The notes below the pieces were generated by a model that was not told the DNA's origin, did not search any database, and saw only the letters and a list, made by a program, of their open reading frames with translations. Both the position numbers and the translations under genes were made by a program. From Monodelphis domestica (Eukaryota > Chordata > Mammalia > Didelphimorphia > Didelphidae), in the NCBI RefSeq assembly GCF_027887165.1, contig NC_077233.1, forward strand, positions 229,176,872 to 229,240,871: a DNA stretch of 64,000 nt, read 5' to 3'. Below are positions 47,826-59,325 of this stretch, one piece after another (within the stretch, counting starts at the first letter, position 1; every line of letters starts with the position of its first letter).

Positions 47826-48680
47826 TGTCAATTGTATAAGTGGGATCACTCAGGAATGACAAGAACCAAAGTAGGAAATTTGGGTCAATTTCCACTCAAT
47901 TTGGAGAGAGCTAAGGGCAGGAGATGTCTTCCTCCATATAAGCCTCACTCTTCTCCAACTGTCAGTTCCAGGCACTCAGAACTCCTGCACTCAGAATTCC
48001 AAGCTCCCTTCTACATTGCCTCTTCTGCATCCAGTACACTCCTGTCTCTGGCCCTTTACATTTACCCAAATTTCCCTCTCTCATCAGGCAGTATCCTCTT
48101 ATTTATTGGTCATTATGAAGAAGTGTTTTTTGCCCCTTCCCCTCATATAATTTTACACCATTCTTTCATAATTTGTTGTTCATCTACTAAAATCTCCCTT
48201 TGAGTCTATAATGCATTTAGGGCTATTTTTTAATTGAAAATATGAAGTTATTTCTTGCCCTCTCAATAGATAGAGGAGGGAATAGAGAGGAGAGAATTTG
48301 TAACTCAAAATAAAAACTAAAAAAAGATATTAAAAAAAGAAAAAAGAAAGTTGTCTTGTATTATATATGCAACTTGGGACTGGTACATGCACAGACACCA
48401 TCACCTTACCCAGTTCATGTAATCTCTCCACATGAAGGATGCTGGAGAGCTTGCTTCCAGGATAATTGTGATGACAGGATAATTGTGATGACAGGTAAGG
48501 GAAGTGCCTTGTAGAGATTTTGGCAAATATGTAAATATTTTTTAGCTGGTTATAGTTGACTAACCACTTAGTTAGAAAGGTCTTTTTTGATTAACTGTGT
48601 GGCCAAAACTGTTGGAACTTTCAAAAAGATCTGAGTGAACTCTGGCCATCTTTTATTTTGCTTCATTCAATGATTCATTC
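47826..48680. other. Unassigned flank of the ERV fragment
   Basis: The 123-codon plus-strand frame at 47832-48203 shows no motif. An A-rich tract at 48300-48350 looks like a retroelement tail. A small tandem duplication ('gataattgtgatgacag') is at 48461-48495. Confidence 0.45.
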
Positions 48681-48688
48681 ACATATAG

Positions 48689-48900
48689 CCTTAGTGGTGA
48701 ACCTATGGAACATGTGTCAGAGGGGATACTCAGAGTCCTCTCTATGGGCACATGTGCCATCACCTCAGCACAGAGTATGCCGAATTTGTTACTAGAAAGC
48801 CAGAGGGACATGGGGCCAAGCTGCTCCCTTCCACCTCTCCACAGGCACCTGAAGACATTTCTTACATCATCTGACTCTCTAAAAAGGTTTGTCATCACTG
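48689..48900. mobile_element. Non-autonomous hAT transposon (212 bp)
   Basis: Start 'ccttagtggtgaacctatgg' and end 'ggtttgtcatcactg' are inverted. A perfect 8-bp duplication acatatag flanks it (48681-48688, 48901-48908). Related to 24462-25257. Confidence 0.88.
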
Positions 48901-48929
48901 ACATATAGCGTTTGGGGAGTGACTATGTT

Positions 48930-50160
48930 GCACCCCCTAAGTAATATAATTCTGAGAAACAGACCACAGACCTAGGCCATTTTGCTTGTTCTTTTGGGTT
49001 CTAGGTGAAGGAGGAGAGTCTCTGACCCTGGGTTTTTTGGAAGGTTGGGACAGTGAACCAAAGGAATCTGGGAGTTGGAATCCAGAACGGGCCTTGGAGC
49101 CAAGGCAGCCTTAATGATAGAGGAGCAAGGAGTGATCTTTGGAAGTGACCTTTAAGAACCCCAGTTCTATTAATATATTGCTAGTGAGTTGTGAATTGAT
49201 CCAACCATTCTGGAGGGCAATTTGAAACTATGCCCAAAGGGTGCTAAAAGACTATCTGCCCTTTGATCTAGCCATAGCACTGCTGGGTTTGTACCCCAAA
49301 GAGATAATAAGGAAAAAGACTTGTACAAGAATATTCATAGCTGCGCTCTTTGTGGTGGCCAAAAATTGGAAAATGAGGGGATGCCCCTCAATTGGGGAAT
49401 GGCTGAACAAACTGTGGTATATGTTGGTGATGGAATACTATTGTGCTAAAAGGAATAATGAACTGGAGGAATTCCATGTGAACTGCAAGTGATGCAGAGT
49501 GAAAGGAGCAGAACCAGGAGAACATTGTACACAGAGACTGATACACTGTGGCACAATCGAATGTAATGGACTTCTCCATTAGTGGCAGTGCAGTGATCCT
49601 GAACAACTTGGAGGGATTTATGAGAAAGAACACTATCCACATCCAGAGGAAAAACTGTGGGAGTAGAAACACTGAAGAAAAACAACTGCTTTATTACATG
49701 GGTTGAGGGGATATGACTGGGGATATAGACTGTAAATGAACATCCTAGTGCAAACATCAACAACATGGAAATAGGTTCTGATCAAGGACACATGTAAAAT
49801 CCAGTGGAATTGCACATCGGCTACAGGAAGGGGTGGGGGAGGTGAGGAAAAGAATATGATTCTTGTAACCAAGGAATAATGTTCTAAATTGACTAAATAA
49901 ATAAGATTAAAAAAAAAAGAACCTCAGTCCTTTGGTAACTGAGACAAGGACCCATCCAGCAGAGACATCACATCTGGACATAAACTTAGTAAGACCACAG
50001 TTGTATAGGTACTGAGCTAAATTTTGATTCAATTCTCCCAAAGGTGGAGATAATTTCAGAAGCATATCTCTCTTGAGATATTGGGAGTGGGGTGAGGAAA
50101 TGTTTGTACATTTGTTCTTGTTATAGCTTTGCAATAAATATCCATTTGTAAAAGCTAATT
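48930..50160 (+). mobile_element. Possible LTR split by an L1
   Basis: 48930-49153 and 49932-50160 look like one LTR-type sequence with a poly(A) signal ('ctttgcaataaatatccatt') interrupted by the L1 below. Ends not identified. Confidence 0.35.
49169..49916 (+). mobile_element. 5'-truncated L1 (ORF2 C-terminus and 3'UTR)
   Basis: 49241-49492 is open: it reads ALLGLYPKEIIRKKTCTRIF, then FVVAKNWKM, EWLNKLWYMLVMEYYCA, which is the L1 ORF2 C-terminal domain. The 3'UTR ends 'gactaaataaataagatt' with poly(A). Target-site duplication aagaaccccagttct (49154-49168) / aagaacctcagtcct (49917-49931), two mismatches. Best-preserved L1 3' end in the window. Confidence 0.93.
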
Positions 50161-50216
50161 GATATTAAATGGTCAAATGGAACTGTTGTGCTACTTATTG
50201 GCCTCTAATTGGGGAT

Positions 50217-50310
50217 GGGGGAGGTGGAGGGAGAGAGAAAAAGAGACAGAGAGAGCAAGAGACAGAGGCAGAGAAAAGGAGAGACAAAGACATAGAGAGA
50301 TCTGGAGAAG
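50217..50310. repeat. GA-rich low-complexity tract
   Basis: Purine-rich 'gagagagaaaaagagacaga' and onward; any open frames here are artefacts. Confidence 0.85.
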
Positions 50311-50814
50311 TTTCAGGTCAATGGTATCATGGCAAAAAACACTCCAGCTCCTCATGATTATTCCCTTAAATCCTAAGAGACAGATGTAGCAGCCTGGCTA
50401 TGGGAAAGAGGACTAAAGTATAGATACTACATACATAAAGAAAGCTTTTCATACTAAGTAATGCAGAATAACCAATTTCTGCATGTATGCACATATATGT
50501 ACTTGTTTAGATCTCTCACCTCATATCTCTCTCCTTTCATCTTTCTGTCTCTCGGTCTTTTTGTCTCCCTCTCTCTTTTTCTTTAAATAGGTAAGATTAG
50601 ATAGACATATATGTGTATGTATACACACACATGTATTTATATTTCTATCTGGCCCACTATCAGAACTATAGACTTACCTTTACTTCAATGTTTCTTACAC
50701 AATCTTTTTGGCAGAGCTTCCATCAAGGGTTTCCTCTGGGAAGTTCAAAACTTGACATGTGTCTGGGCCACCACAGAAAAGGTTACCATCCCATGCAAAT
50801 ACTCAGGCTAATGT

Positions 50815-51062
50815 TACATTGCATATGTGTTCACTCATGTCCAACTCTTCCTGATTCCATTTGGGGTTTTCTTGGCAAAGATACTAGAGTGATTTGTCAT
50901 TTCCTTCTCCAGATCATTTTACAGATAAGACAACTGAGGCATATAAGGTTAAGTGACTTGCCCAGGGTCACACAGCTAGTAAGTGTCTGAGTCCAGATTT
51001 AAACTCAGGTCTTCCTAACTTCCAGGCCTGGAACTCCATCCACTGTATCACCTAGCTGCCCA
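50815..51062 (-). mobile_element. Long MIR-like SINE, antisense
   Basis: 'ttcctgattccatttggggt', 'gtcatttccttctccagatc', 'gacttgcccagggtcacaca', 'tgtatcacctagctgcccaa'. Confidence 0.88.
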
Positions 51063-51089
51063 ACATTGAACAAAGGACATATATATATA

Positions 51090-51735
51090 TATATTTTTTT
51101 TAAGTTTAATTAATTAATTAAGAATATTTTTCCATAGTTACAAGAATCATGTTCTTTCCCTTCCCTCATCCCACTCCCCCTCCCATAGCCAATGAGCAAT
51201 TCCACTGGGTTTTACATGTGTCATTGATCAGAACCTATTTCCATGTTGTTGATGTTTGCACTAGGGTGATCATTTAAAGAGTCTACATCCCCAATCATAT
51301 CTTCATAGAACCATGTGATCAAGCAGTTGTTTTCTTCTGTGTTTCTACTTCCACAGTTCTTTCTCTGGATGTGGATAGCATCTTATAAGTCTCTCAGAAC
51401 TGTCCTGGATCATTGCATTGCTGATAGCAGAGAAGTCCATTATATTTGATTGTGTAACATTATCAGTCTCTGTGTACAATGTTCTCCTGGTTCTGCTCCT
51501 TTTGCTCTGCATCAATTCCTGGAGGTCATTCCAGTTCACATAGAATTCCTTCAATTCATTATTCCTTTGAGCACAATAGTATTACATCACCAACAGATAC
51601 CACAATTTGTTCAGTCATTCGCCAATCAAAGGGCAAACCCTCATTTTTCAATTTTTTTTGCCACCACAAAGAAAGCAGCTATAAATATTTTTTGTATAAG
51701 CCTTTTTCCAAAGGACAGATTTTATTTAACATAAC
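51090..51735 (-). mobile_element. L1 3' end, antisense
   Basis: Near-colinear complement of 49300-49900; includes 'tctctggatgtggatagcat', 'gtgtacaatgttctcctggt' and 'tttgccaccacaaagaaagc'. Ends within the ORF2 C-terminus. Confidence 0.9.
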
Positions 51736-52480
51736 TTAAAAAAATAAAGCAAATCTTTCCCTTCCACAGTAGGCCTCCTTTTCCCTTAGGGGACTATTTA
51801 TCCTCTAGAAAATTGCCCTTCTAGTAGCTCCACATTCCCCAGGAATTCTTCAGTGGGCCTCCAGCTCCTCCAGGGACAAATTCATTCCTCCAGATTTAAG
51901 CACTACCCTGAGGATAATACTTCTCTTTGAAGGAAAACCACTCATGTTGATTCCTCTCTCCCAACCCACAGTCCACATAGTTTATAGGACAAGTGAAGGG
52001 AAGATCTGCTTTATTCTACCACATAATAGCTCTGATCCTTGGTGATCTTTGGCACCAAGAATCAATCTTGGTCCAGGAACTATTCTGCTTGGCCCAAGAA
52101 CTATCGTTTGGGGAATGGATAAACAAATTGTGGTTCCAGAATGTAACTATAGAACTATCAGAAAGATATCCTTTTCCCTTACTTCCCTTTGTCTTCTCCC
52201 AAAGCCTCTGGGCTTCCAAATCCCATCAGGGTAACCATGTAGGAACAATAACATGACTATTAATGCCTTTTGGATGAGTAATAAGTCATCAATTATACAT
52301 CTTCCAATGTGACAGAGGACCACCAAACTTTACTCTCTGCTTTGTCACTCAGTCCTAAAATCCTCTGAGCCTCTCCATTTGCCCTGTTCCCATAGCCTCC
52401 ATCTAAGCTGCTGGTGCACCCACAGAACCCCTGGTCCTTTCCATCTGCATCACAGATGCAACCTTTGGTTGGCTCTATAG
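51736..52480. other. Unassigned intergenic sequence
   Basis: Moderate GC; short open frames at 51993-52256 on both strands have no motif. A small L1-like 'ggggaatggataaacaaatt' occurs at 52112-52131. Confidence 0.45.
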
Positions 52481-52489
52481 CAGAACTCT

Positions 52490-52640
52490 TTTAACTTGTG
52501 TTATCTTCTCAGTTAAGAGTATGAGCTCCTTGAGAGCAAGAACTATCTCTATTTCAAAAAAATTTATAACCCCAGCACAGTGCCTGGCACACAGTAAGCA
52601 CTCAATAATTATTTTCTTTCATTTATTCATTCATTTATTG
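52490..52640 (+). mobile_element. L2 3' end fragment
   Basis: 'gagtatgagctccttgagag', 'ccccagcacagtgcctggca', 'cacagtaagcactcaataat', then TCATT repeats. Confidence 0.85.
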
Positions 52641-53240
52641 TGCTGTAAGAAACAACAAATACAATGAATATGATAAATATAGAGAAGTATGGGAAGAGAT
52701 ATGAACTGATTCAAAGTAACATAACCAGAACCAGAAAATAATATCCCACCATGTAAATTCGAAGAATGACAACAATGAAATAATCAAAATTGAATGCTCT
52801 AGGGGCAGCCAGGTGGCTAAGTGGACAGAGAGTCAAGCCTGGAGATGGGAGGTCCTGGATTCAAATCTAAATCTCCTAGCTATGTGACCCTGGACAAGTC
52901 ACTTAACCACAGGTAACTAGTCCTTACCACTCTTCTGTCTTGGAACTGACATTCAGTATCAATGCTAAGACAGAAAGTAAGGATTTTTAAAAAATTGAAT
53001 GCTCTGAAATAGTAATGATCAAGCTGGGCCCCTAAGAGGAATTATAAGAAAGTACCTCTTTCTTCATAGAAGTAGGAGACTAGAGGTGTGGAATATTGTA
53101 GTGAATGGCAAACATTTTTGATATTTTGCTTGGGTCTACTGAAATTTTTCTTTTTTTTTTCCCCTTTGTTATAAGGGATGCCTCTCAAGACAAGAAGGGA
53201 AATAATGTCAAATATGTGTAATATAAAAACAACAGTAGTA
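52641..53240 (+). mobile_element. L1-like 3' fragment split by a SINE
   Basis: 'gggaagagatatgaactgat' and 'taacataaccagaaccagaa' are L1 3'-end-like; the sequence continues after the SINE. Confidence 0.55.
52801..52990 (+). mobile_element. Marsupial SINE, young-looking site
   Basis: 'aggggcagccaggtggctaa' start. Identical 15-bp target-site duplication aaaattgaatgctct at 52786-52800 and 52991-53005. Confidence 0.94.
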
Positions 53241-53449
53241 ATAATTTTAAAAAATATATTGGTTTAATTTTTTCAATTTTATTGATCTAGAGAGGTCAAG
53301 TTCCTTGGCTAATGTCACATAGCTAGAAAATCTACTGCATATAGGGTGCTCAGCTGGGTCATCATGGGTATAACACAAATGTTATGTTGCTTTGGGTTTT
53401 TTTTCTTGTAAAGATGTCCTATTACCTAGCATTGTTCCTAATTTTTTAT

Positions 53450-53612
53450 TTTTTTAAACCCTTAGTATCACAGAAGAACATAAAGAGACTAGGGGTTAAG
53501 AGTCTTGACCAGAATCCTATAACTAGTAAGTGTCTGAAGCTGGATTTGAATCTAGGCCCTTGCTTCTCTAGACCTAACTCCCTAACCACTGGGTTACCTA
53601 GCTGCCCAGTTC
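53450..53612 (-). mobile_element. Marsupial SINE, antisense, old
   Basis: 'ttaaacccttagtatcacag', 'taagtgtctgaagctggatt', 'cactgggttacctagctgcc'. Confidence 0.8.
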
Positions 53613-54590
53613 CTAAATTTTTGTCAAGTTGTGCATTAAAATTCAGCATTTCCTATTTAGCTTGGGGTGTAAAAGTTGATAAGATCAGAATTTTATATTT
53701 AAAGAGCTCCCAAATCTAAGGTTAAGTAATTTTTAGAACTCAAAGTCTTTCTCAGCAATGCTTTAAATATAATTTCAGTAGGCAAGAGGAGCTGACAGGA
53801 TTTGTATCAAATGAATGTTTTGTCCTTAGCCAATAGATCTCAGATACTTTCTCCACTTTTTTTCTCCAATCCAGTTTTGATCAGGAACCTCAAGCACAGT
53901 ATAGTTTGTTGTTTATGAATACAGAACAGGCTGTTCTCCCTCCAGGAAAAAAAAGTTTTTCAGCCAAAACGATAAATGACATTGAGGCCAAATTTGCTGC
54001 TTTTCAAACAGACATCTGCTTGCAATATATAAACAGCTGACAAATTGCTTCAGGTTAGTTACATGAAGCTCTTTGGTTTCCCAAGGAGATGTATATGGAG
54101 GGTAATTTTCACCACATCTACCAAGTTCATCATAATTATTGAATGGAATAAATTTTAGAAAAATGTAAGCTATCCCTGTAGGGTTTTGGAATACAATGGG
54201 ATCCTTTTAGAACATTCTACCCACTGTTATATACATATGCAGGAATTTCTCCATTTTTCTACCCTAAGTCATAGCATATACAATAGGAATATTTTCATTC
54301 TCAACCGCATCATATTCTAAGTCAACAAACATTTATTAAGTACCTGGATGTGCATAGCCCTGTGCTAAGCACTGGAAATACAAAACCCAAAACCAAACAA
54401 TTAAAGAACTTTGATGCTTCTGGGCTCATAAGGCCTCAAGCTGAGAGCTAGATGGGAATTCTTTCAATCCTTTCCTTTTACAAATAAGGAAACTAAGAAC
54501 CAGGGAAGTTAAATGATTTGCCCAAGGTTATATAGGTGGTGACAATCAGAATTTGAACTTGGGTTTTTTGACTCAAATCCAATGTTCTTT
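53613..54590. other. Unassigned, with L2/MIR relics
   Basis: 'acatttattaagtacctgga' with 'ctgtgctaagcactggaaat' (54330-54380) is L2/MIR3-like, and an antisense MIR core sits at 54465-54590. Confidence 0.5.
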
Positions 54591-54594
54591 AAAC

Positions 54595-54665
54595 CAGCAG
54601 TTCTCAAACTTTTTGGTCCAAGGAGCCCTGACACTTACTCTTAAAAATTCCTGAAAGGAACTGAG
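54595..54665 (+). mobile_element. hAT-Charlie-type terminal fragment
   Basis: 'cagcagttctcaaacttttt' is the classic CAGTGGTTCTCAAACT end; only about 70 bp remain before the ERV. Confidence 0.7.
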
Positions 54666-54751
54666 TAGCATGTAGATAGACAAGTAGGTTGTGTTAGAAC
54701 CCTAGAGACTACATTTCCCATAATACCCTTTTCCTTTAACTGTTGGGTTCC

Positions 54752-55922
54752 ATTTAATTTCTCCCAAGCTTATTGAAAATATCCAAAAGTTAAGTGCTCC
54801 TACCACTAAAAAACAATTGAGAGCTATTCTTGGAGCAACAGGATTTTGTTAGCAGTGGATCCCTTGCTATGGAGAAATCACTTGTAGCACTCACAAAAAA
54901 CTTGGTCCCTGAACCACTTAAACTGGAAACAGAACACCTAATAGCTCTTTCAAATTTAAAACAAGATATCCTCTCTGCCCCTGCTTTAAGCATACCAAAT
55001 TATGATAAACCATTTACCTTATATGTCCATGAACAAAAAGGGGTAGCTTCAGGTGTTCTAACTCAACTTTTGGGACCTGTTCAATGCCCAGTAGCCTATT
55101 ATTCAGCCGAACTTGACCCAGTAGCTGCCAGAATACCACCATGCCTTAGAGGAATAGCTGCCACAGCTTTACTGGTAACAAAGTCTGCCGATCTGGTATT
55201 GGGATGCTCTCTGACCATAATGTGCCTACACAAGGTCAAGGCGTTGTTATTAAGACATAGGACACAGGCATTTACTGACAAAAGGATTACTAGGTATGAG
55301 ATAACCCTATTAAATAATGAATATATCACACTAAAATGCTGTGGAGTTCTTAATCCTGCAACCTTGCTCCCTGATTTGCCAATTTCCGGAGAACCTTTAC
55401 ATGATTATACATCTTTAGTGTCCACTGTTGATAAACCTCATAATGATTTATTGGACACTCCTTTGGATGATTCAGATTTAATATTATTTACAGATGGTTC
55501 TTCATTTATGAGGGATGGTATGTGCTATATAGGAGTTGAGGTAGTTACTGAATTTGATAATCTGTGGTCATCTTCCTTGCCCTCAAATGTAAGTGCACAG
55601 GGTCAAGAACTCACAGCTTTGAAACAGATTTGTATTATTGCAAAGGAAAAAAGAGTCACAATTTACACAGACTCTCGCTACGCCTTTGGCATATGTCACG
55701 CCATTGACATGCTATAGCTTCAGAGGGAATTCTTAACATCAGCTGGAAAATGTATTATCAATGCAAACCTTATTACTGAATTTCTTTCTGCCAGCCAGCT
55801 CCCCAAAACTATAGCTGTTGTTCACTGCTCTGCACATACAGGTGGCACTGATCCTGTCTCCAGGGGAAATAACCAAGCAGATATTGCAGCAAAACCAGCA
55901 GCCTTAGAAGGCCCTGAATTAT
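54752..55922 (+). pseudogene. ERV pol: RT connection and RNase H
   Basis: Starts in the connection (blocks ENIQKLSAPTTKKQL, then LVALTKNLVPEPLK in a shifted frame) and continues as RNase H with LFTDGSS, QGQELTALKQ, IYTDSRYAFG and the final GNNQADIAAK Asp block. Breaks: a TAG after the GATGFC block, a frameshift shortly after it, and an in-frame TAG after IDML at about 55718. Otherwise open and colinear with the minus-strand copy. Confidence 0.9.
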
Positions 55923-57600
55923 ATATGCCACTAACAATTATTGATGATTTGGATCTATTCCTTTCTTATAAGAACAAGGAAGTGAAAAAATGGAAGAAGA
56001 AATTTAAAGCAAAACAGATAAATGGAGTATGGGTATCATCAGATGGCACACCTTTATTCCCTAGAGCTTTCTATAACCAGATTTGTCACTCTATTCATAA
56101 GCATGGTCATTTTGGTGCCCAAGTCATTGTAGACTCAGTTAAAAGAGTATGGATAGCACCTGGAATAACTATAATTGCCTCCAAAGTATGTACAGCCTGT
56201 CCTACCTGCCCAGTCTTTAATCAACACACCTTTCGAGGAAAAGTCTTTGGTGGATGTCCTCTTGCTTACACACCATTTGCGCCCCTACAAATTGACTTTA
56301 TCTCTATGCCAAAGGCTGGACAGTATAAATTTTGTCTGGTCATAGTCGATCAAATGACCAGGTGGCCTGAAGCATTTCCTACTGCTCATGCCACAGAAGC
56401 TTTTGTTGCCAAAATCCTTTTCAAAGAAAAGCATGTATTGATTCGGATAAAGGAACTCATTTTACTAATTCAGTGTTATCTCAAATTTATTCATGTCGGG
56501 ATAACTCCTAAATTTCATACACCATATCATCCTCAGAGCTCCGGCCAAGTTGAACGAACAAATAAAGAACTTAAAACCATGATTGGCAAATTATGCACAG
56601 AGACTCATTTAAAGTGACCTGAAATTCTACCTCTGGCCCTATTTTATCTCAGAAGCAGACCCAGAGGTGATTTACACATCTCACCATTTGACATGCTATT
56701 TGGACATCCACCTATTCAGGAATAACCATTTGCCCCTGCCTATACCTCACTGTTAGGAGGGGATACAACCATTGCTATATATATCAGACAATTACAAACA
56801 AAATTAAAAACTTTGGAGCTGCTGTTCAAGCAGGCCCCATTGATTTCTCGCTTCATGATTTAAACCCAGGTGATACTGTATACATAGTAGTCTCTCGGTA
56901 ACCGAGGATGACGATCGTCTTTGTGCGCTTTCATCTATGATGTAGATGAGTGTGCACAAAAACACTTGTGCATGAAGGAGATTTAACTGGAAAAGTCGAT
57001 GCACAGAGACAGTCCCACTCTCTCAGCATTGGAAGCCTGGGTCCATTGGCATGAAAAATTGTTACACCTGGAGACTTCCTCAGCTACATTGGATGGCCGT
57101 ATTGTCTTTTGTGCTCCAACACGCCCTAAGCACTCCACAGTGCTTTGCTGCGTCGCCCTCTCAGCCGTTGAACCTTCTTATTGGTTTCTTCCGTCTGTTC
57201 AGCCGAAGCAGTATTCACATGCTGGGTGAGCAAAGCCTTAGTTCACCAGGGGTCTACGACCCAATGACTACCCTCACAAGGTTTAGCTGGCCTGTTGAAA
57301 CCATTGCCTGGGGTGTGGCCCCTGCCACATGCTAGCAGCTACTGGGAGCCACAAGTGAGAGCTGGGTGTCAGGTGAGGGTCAGAGGTTGGAGAGCTACCC
57401 TAGGAGGGCACAACAAGCCCTCCATACCAAAGATATTACTCCTCCCTGAGCACCCCATACACCCCACTGTGTACATAAAGAATTTCAAATGTACCGGGTC
57501 AACTGAACCTGCTTATGATGGACCATTCCGGGTCCTATTAACTACACCAACATTCATAAAAATTGGAGAGAGGGACTCATGGATTCATGTAGCCTTGTAA
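55923..57600 (+). pseudogene. ERV integrase, split by an insertion
   Basis: The N-terminal HHCC zinc finger is readable (CHSIHKHGHFGAQ ... CTACPTC). The catalytic core begins PLQIDFISMP, which holds the first Asp; a frameshift near 56425-56440 moves the second Asp block (DSDKG) out of frame; the region returns to frame with PYHPQSSGQVERTNKELK. A stop at 56616-56618 follows, and the C-terminal part is cut at 56886/57466 by a foreign 579-bp insert. The last block, AYDGPFRVLLTTPTFIKI...WIHVAL, is the gammaretroviral integrase GPY/F-type end. Non-functional. Confidence 0.9.
56887..57465. mobile_element. Unclassified 579-bp insertion in ERV integrase
   Basis: Bounded by a 12-bp duplication actgtatacata (56875-56886) / actgtgtacata (57466-57477), one mismatch. 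It is GC- and CpG-richer than its host and starts 'gtagtctctcggtaaccgag' with near-palindromes CTCGGTAACCGAG and GACGATCGTC. No poly(A), no terminal inverted repeat and no coding match that I recognise. Its open frames are under 100 codons and overlap one another. Confidence 0.75.
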
Positions 57601-59049
57601 AATGTATACCTTCTGTTGATGGTGAATAATTGATTACAATGATTGTATTTGACTATTGATTGTGATTGGACTTCTTTATTGCTGGATTTGTACTGTTTTG
57701 TTACACTTTATTTGATTGATCCTTGTATTTGCACTATTTGCCTTGTAGGACAACATGTGTTGTCCTACATGTCCTCATAGAAGAAAATCTGTATTAGTGA
57801 CCTATATTGACCTGATGTGACTTTTGTAGCATTTTGTGCCTTTATTGTTTTTGTATTTTCTTGAATGTATGATTGCTTTGTCTACCTCATTTGCACTCAC
57901 ACTGTGGATCATGGTAAGTCAAACAAGAAATGAATTTTATTTTTTAAAAACTAGTCCCTGTACTTTACCTCTGTAATTGTGAAATATGAACAATTTTAAC
58001 ATCTTGTTTTCTTCCTACATGTATCATACAGTATTTGATTTTTTCCTTCTTTTCTCATTTTTTGCCTTTGAAACACGTTACTAGTACTGACAAAATTTTA
58101 AACTATGTTTACTTTTTGCAATAGCATAAGCTAAGCTATCCATTTACCTAGCATAAAAACAAAACAAAACAAAACATACCCAAAATGCTTTGGACTATGG
58201 CAACCTGCCACTAGTTATATAACTATTATGAGACTTTGTCTAATACAAGAACAAACAGACCACAAAGGAGAACAGAACTTGACTTGCCAAGTGCCAAATG
58301 AGCAAAAAAAAAAGATGAAGGAAACCAAACCAATCTTACAGGGATTGATGACATTCTGCACAAAAAGCACAATGACTTGATCATGTGTGAGACTCAAGGT
58401 GGAGGCTGTTTAACGTGTTAAATGCAGAACTTCCTTGTACCACACTTTATATTAAGCATATGACATCATTTGCTCTGGCTCCATTATCCCAAAAAAACAA
58501 AGAAAAGGGTTAAACCAGGAAACTCTATTTCCCATTTATCTCAAGATCTAGTCTCTTTTTCTATTTTCTCTCATGATGTGACAACTTACTGTAGTCCAGA
58601 CTGTTAAACTGGGTTAGTGACTAATTGTTGTTATCCACTTATGGGACATGGATCACTACAAGAACCTGTTGTGAGTTATGATTTCTTTTTCCTTCTTCCC
58701 AGAATTTTTTTCAAGTTTTCTTTTTATTTTTTTTATATGGTTCAGAAGTTTATTTCCAGAGTGAACTTTGAGATATGGCAAATTTGAACTGGGGGGGGTG
58801 GGGGTGGGGGGTTTGAATGCTTTTGGTTTTGAATGTACACTCTTAGGCCAAAGGGGACTGCCCCCTAATTGGCTTTTTGTCAATGCACCTATTATTGGTT
58901 TTGCTCTTTTTCCCTTTGATTTTCCTCATCCTCAAATTATTGTAATTTCCCTTTAAAAACTGTAATATTTGTATATACCTCTAGTTCAAGTTATAAGCTA
59001 GTTATGTTTTCATGATCCACTGGGGAGACTGGTCTCCCAAAGGATCACA
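57601..59049. other. ERV env-position region, degenerate
   Basis: Between pol and the 3' LTR where env should be. No env motif or long ORF is left. It contains a perfect 12-bp-arm palindrome at 57744-57769 and an (AAAAC)n run near 58155-58180. Confidence 0.5.
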
Positions 59050-59325
59050 GGGGTGATTGTGTTGATTTAGAATTTTGAACCCTAAAGACTACATTTCCCA
59101 TAATTCCCTTTTCCTTTTCCTGTTTGTGTTTCTGAACATGGATGGAGCTTTCAGTTTCTGTTTTCCGCCCACGAGGTCTCTGGTTCCATGGCCAGAGAGT
59201 GAGGAGTGGCTCTTGGTTTTTGCTAGCCTTACCTTCCTTATACTTCAAGATAAATATTTAATAAATATTATGAAATATAATACTTGGAGTACTGGATATT
59301 AATTTTAATCTTTACAAGGTCTAGA
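59050..59325 (+). repeat. ERV 3' LTR
   Basis: Begins near 'tgtgttgatttagaattttg' after a purine-rich stretch ('aaaggatcacagggg'). Carries 'gactacatttcccataat' shared with the 5' fragment and a poly(A) signal region 'atatttaataaatattatga'. Abuts a SINE on the right. Confidence 0.7.

Larger units (their letters stand above)
54690..59325 (+). mobile_element. Class I ERV provirus with internal deletion
   Basis: Left LTR fragment (54690 to about 54745, 'tgtgttagaaccctagagac') is joined directly to the end of RT, with gag, protease and most of RT missing. Then come RNase H, integrase, a degenerate env-position region and a 3' LTR (about 59050-59320). The two LTR pieces share 'gactacatttcccataat' and flanking bases. 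Same family as the minus-strand copy at 45.6-47.8 kb, but opposite orientation. Confidence 0.85.

Noticed and set aside
47832..48203. 123-codon plus-strand ORF next to the ERV
   Set aside because: Low-complexity Ser/Leu-rich, no retroviral or cellular motif.
50159..50389. Arg/Glu-rich ORFs
   Set aside because: Translate a GA-rich simple repeat.
55923..56617. Functional integrase
   Set aside because: Frameshift at the second catalytic Asp block, a stop and an insertion make it non-functional.
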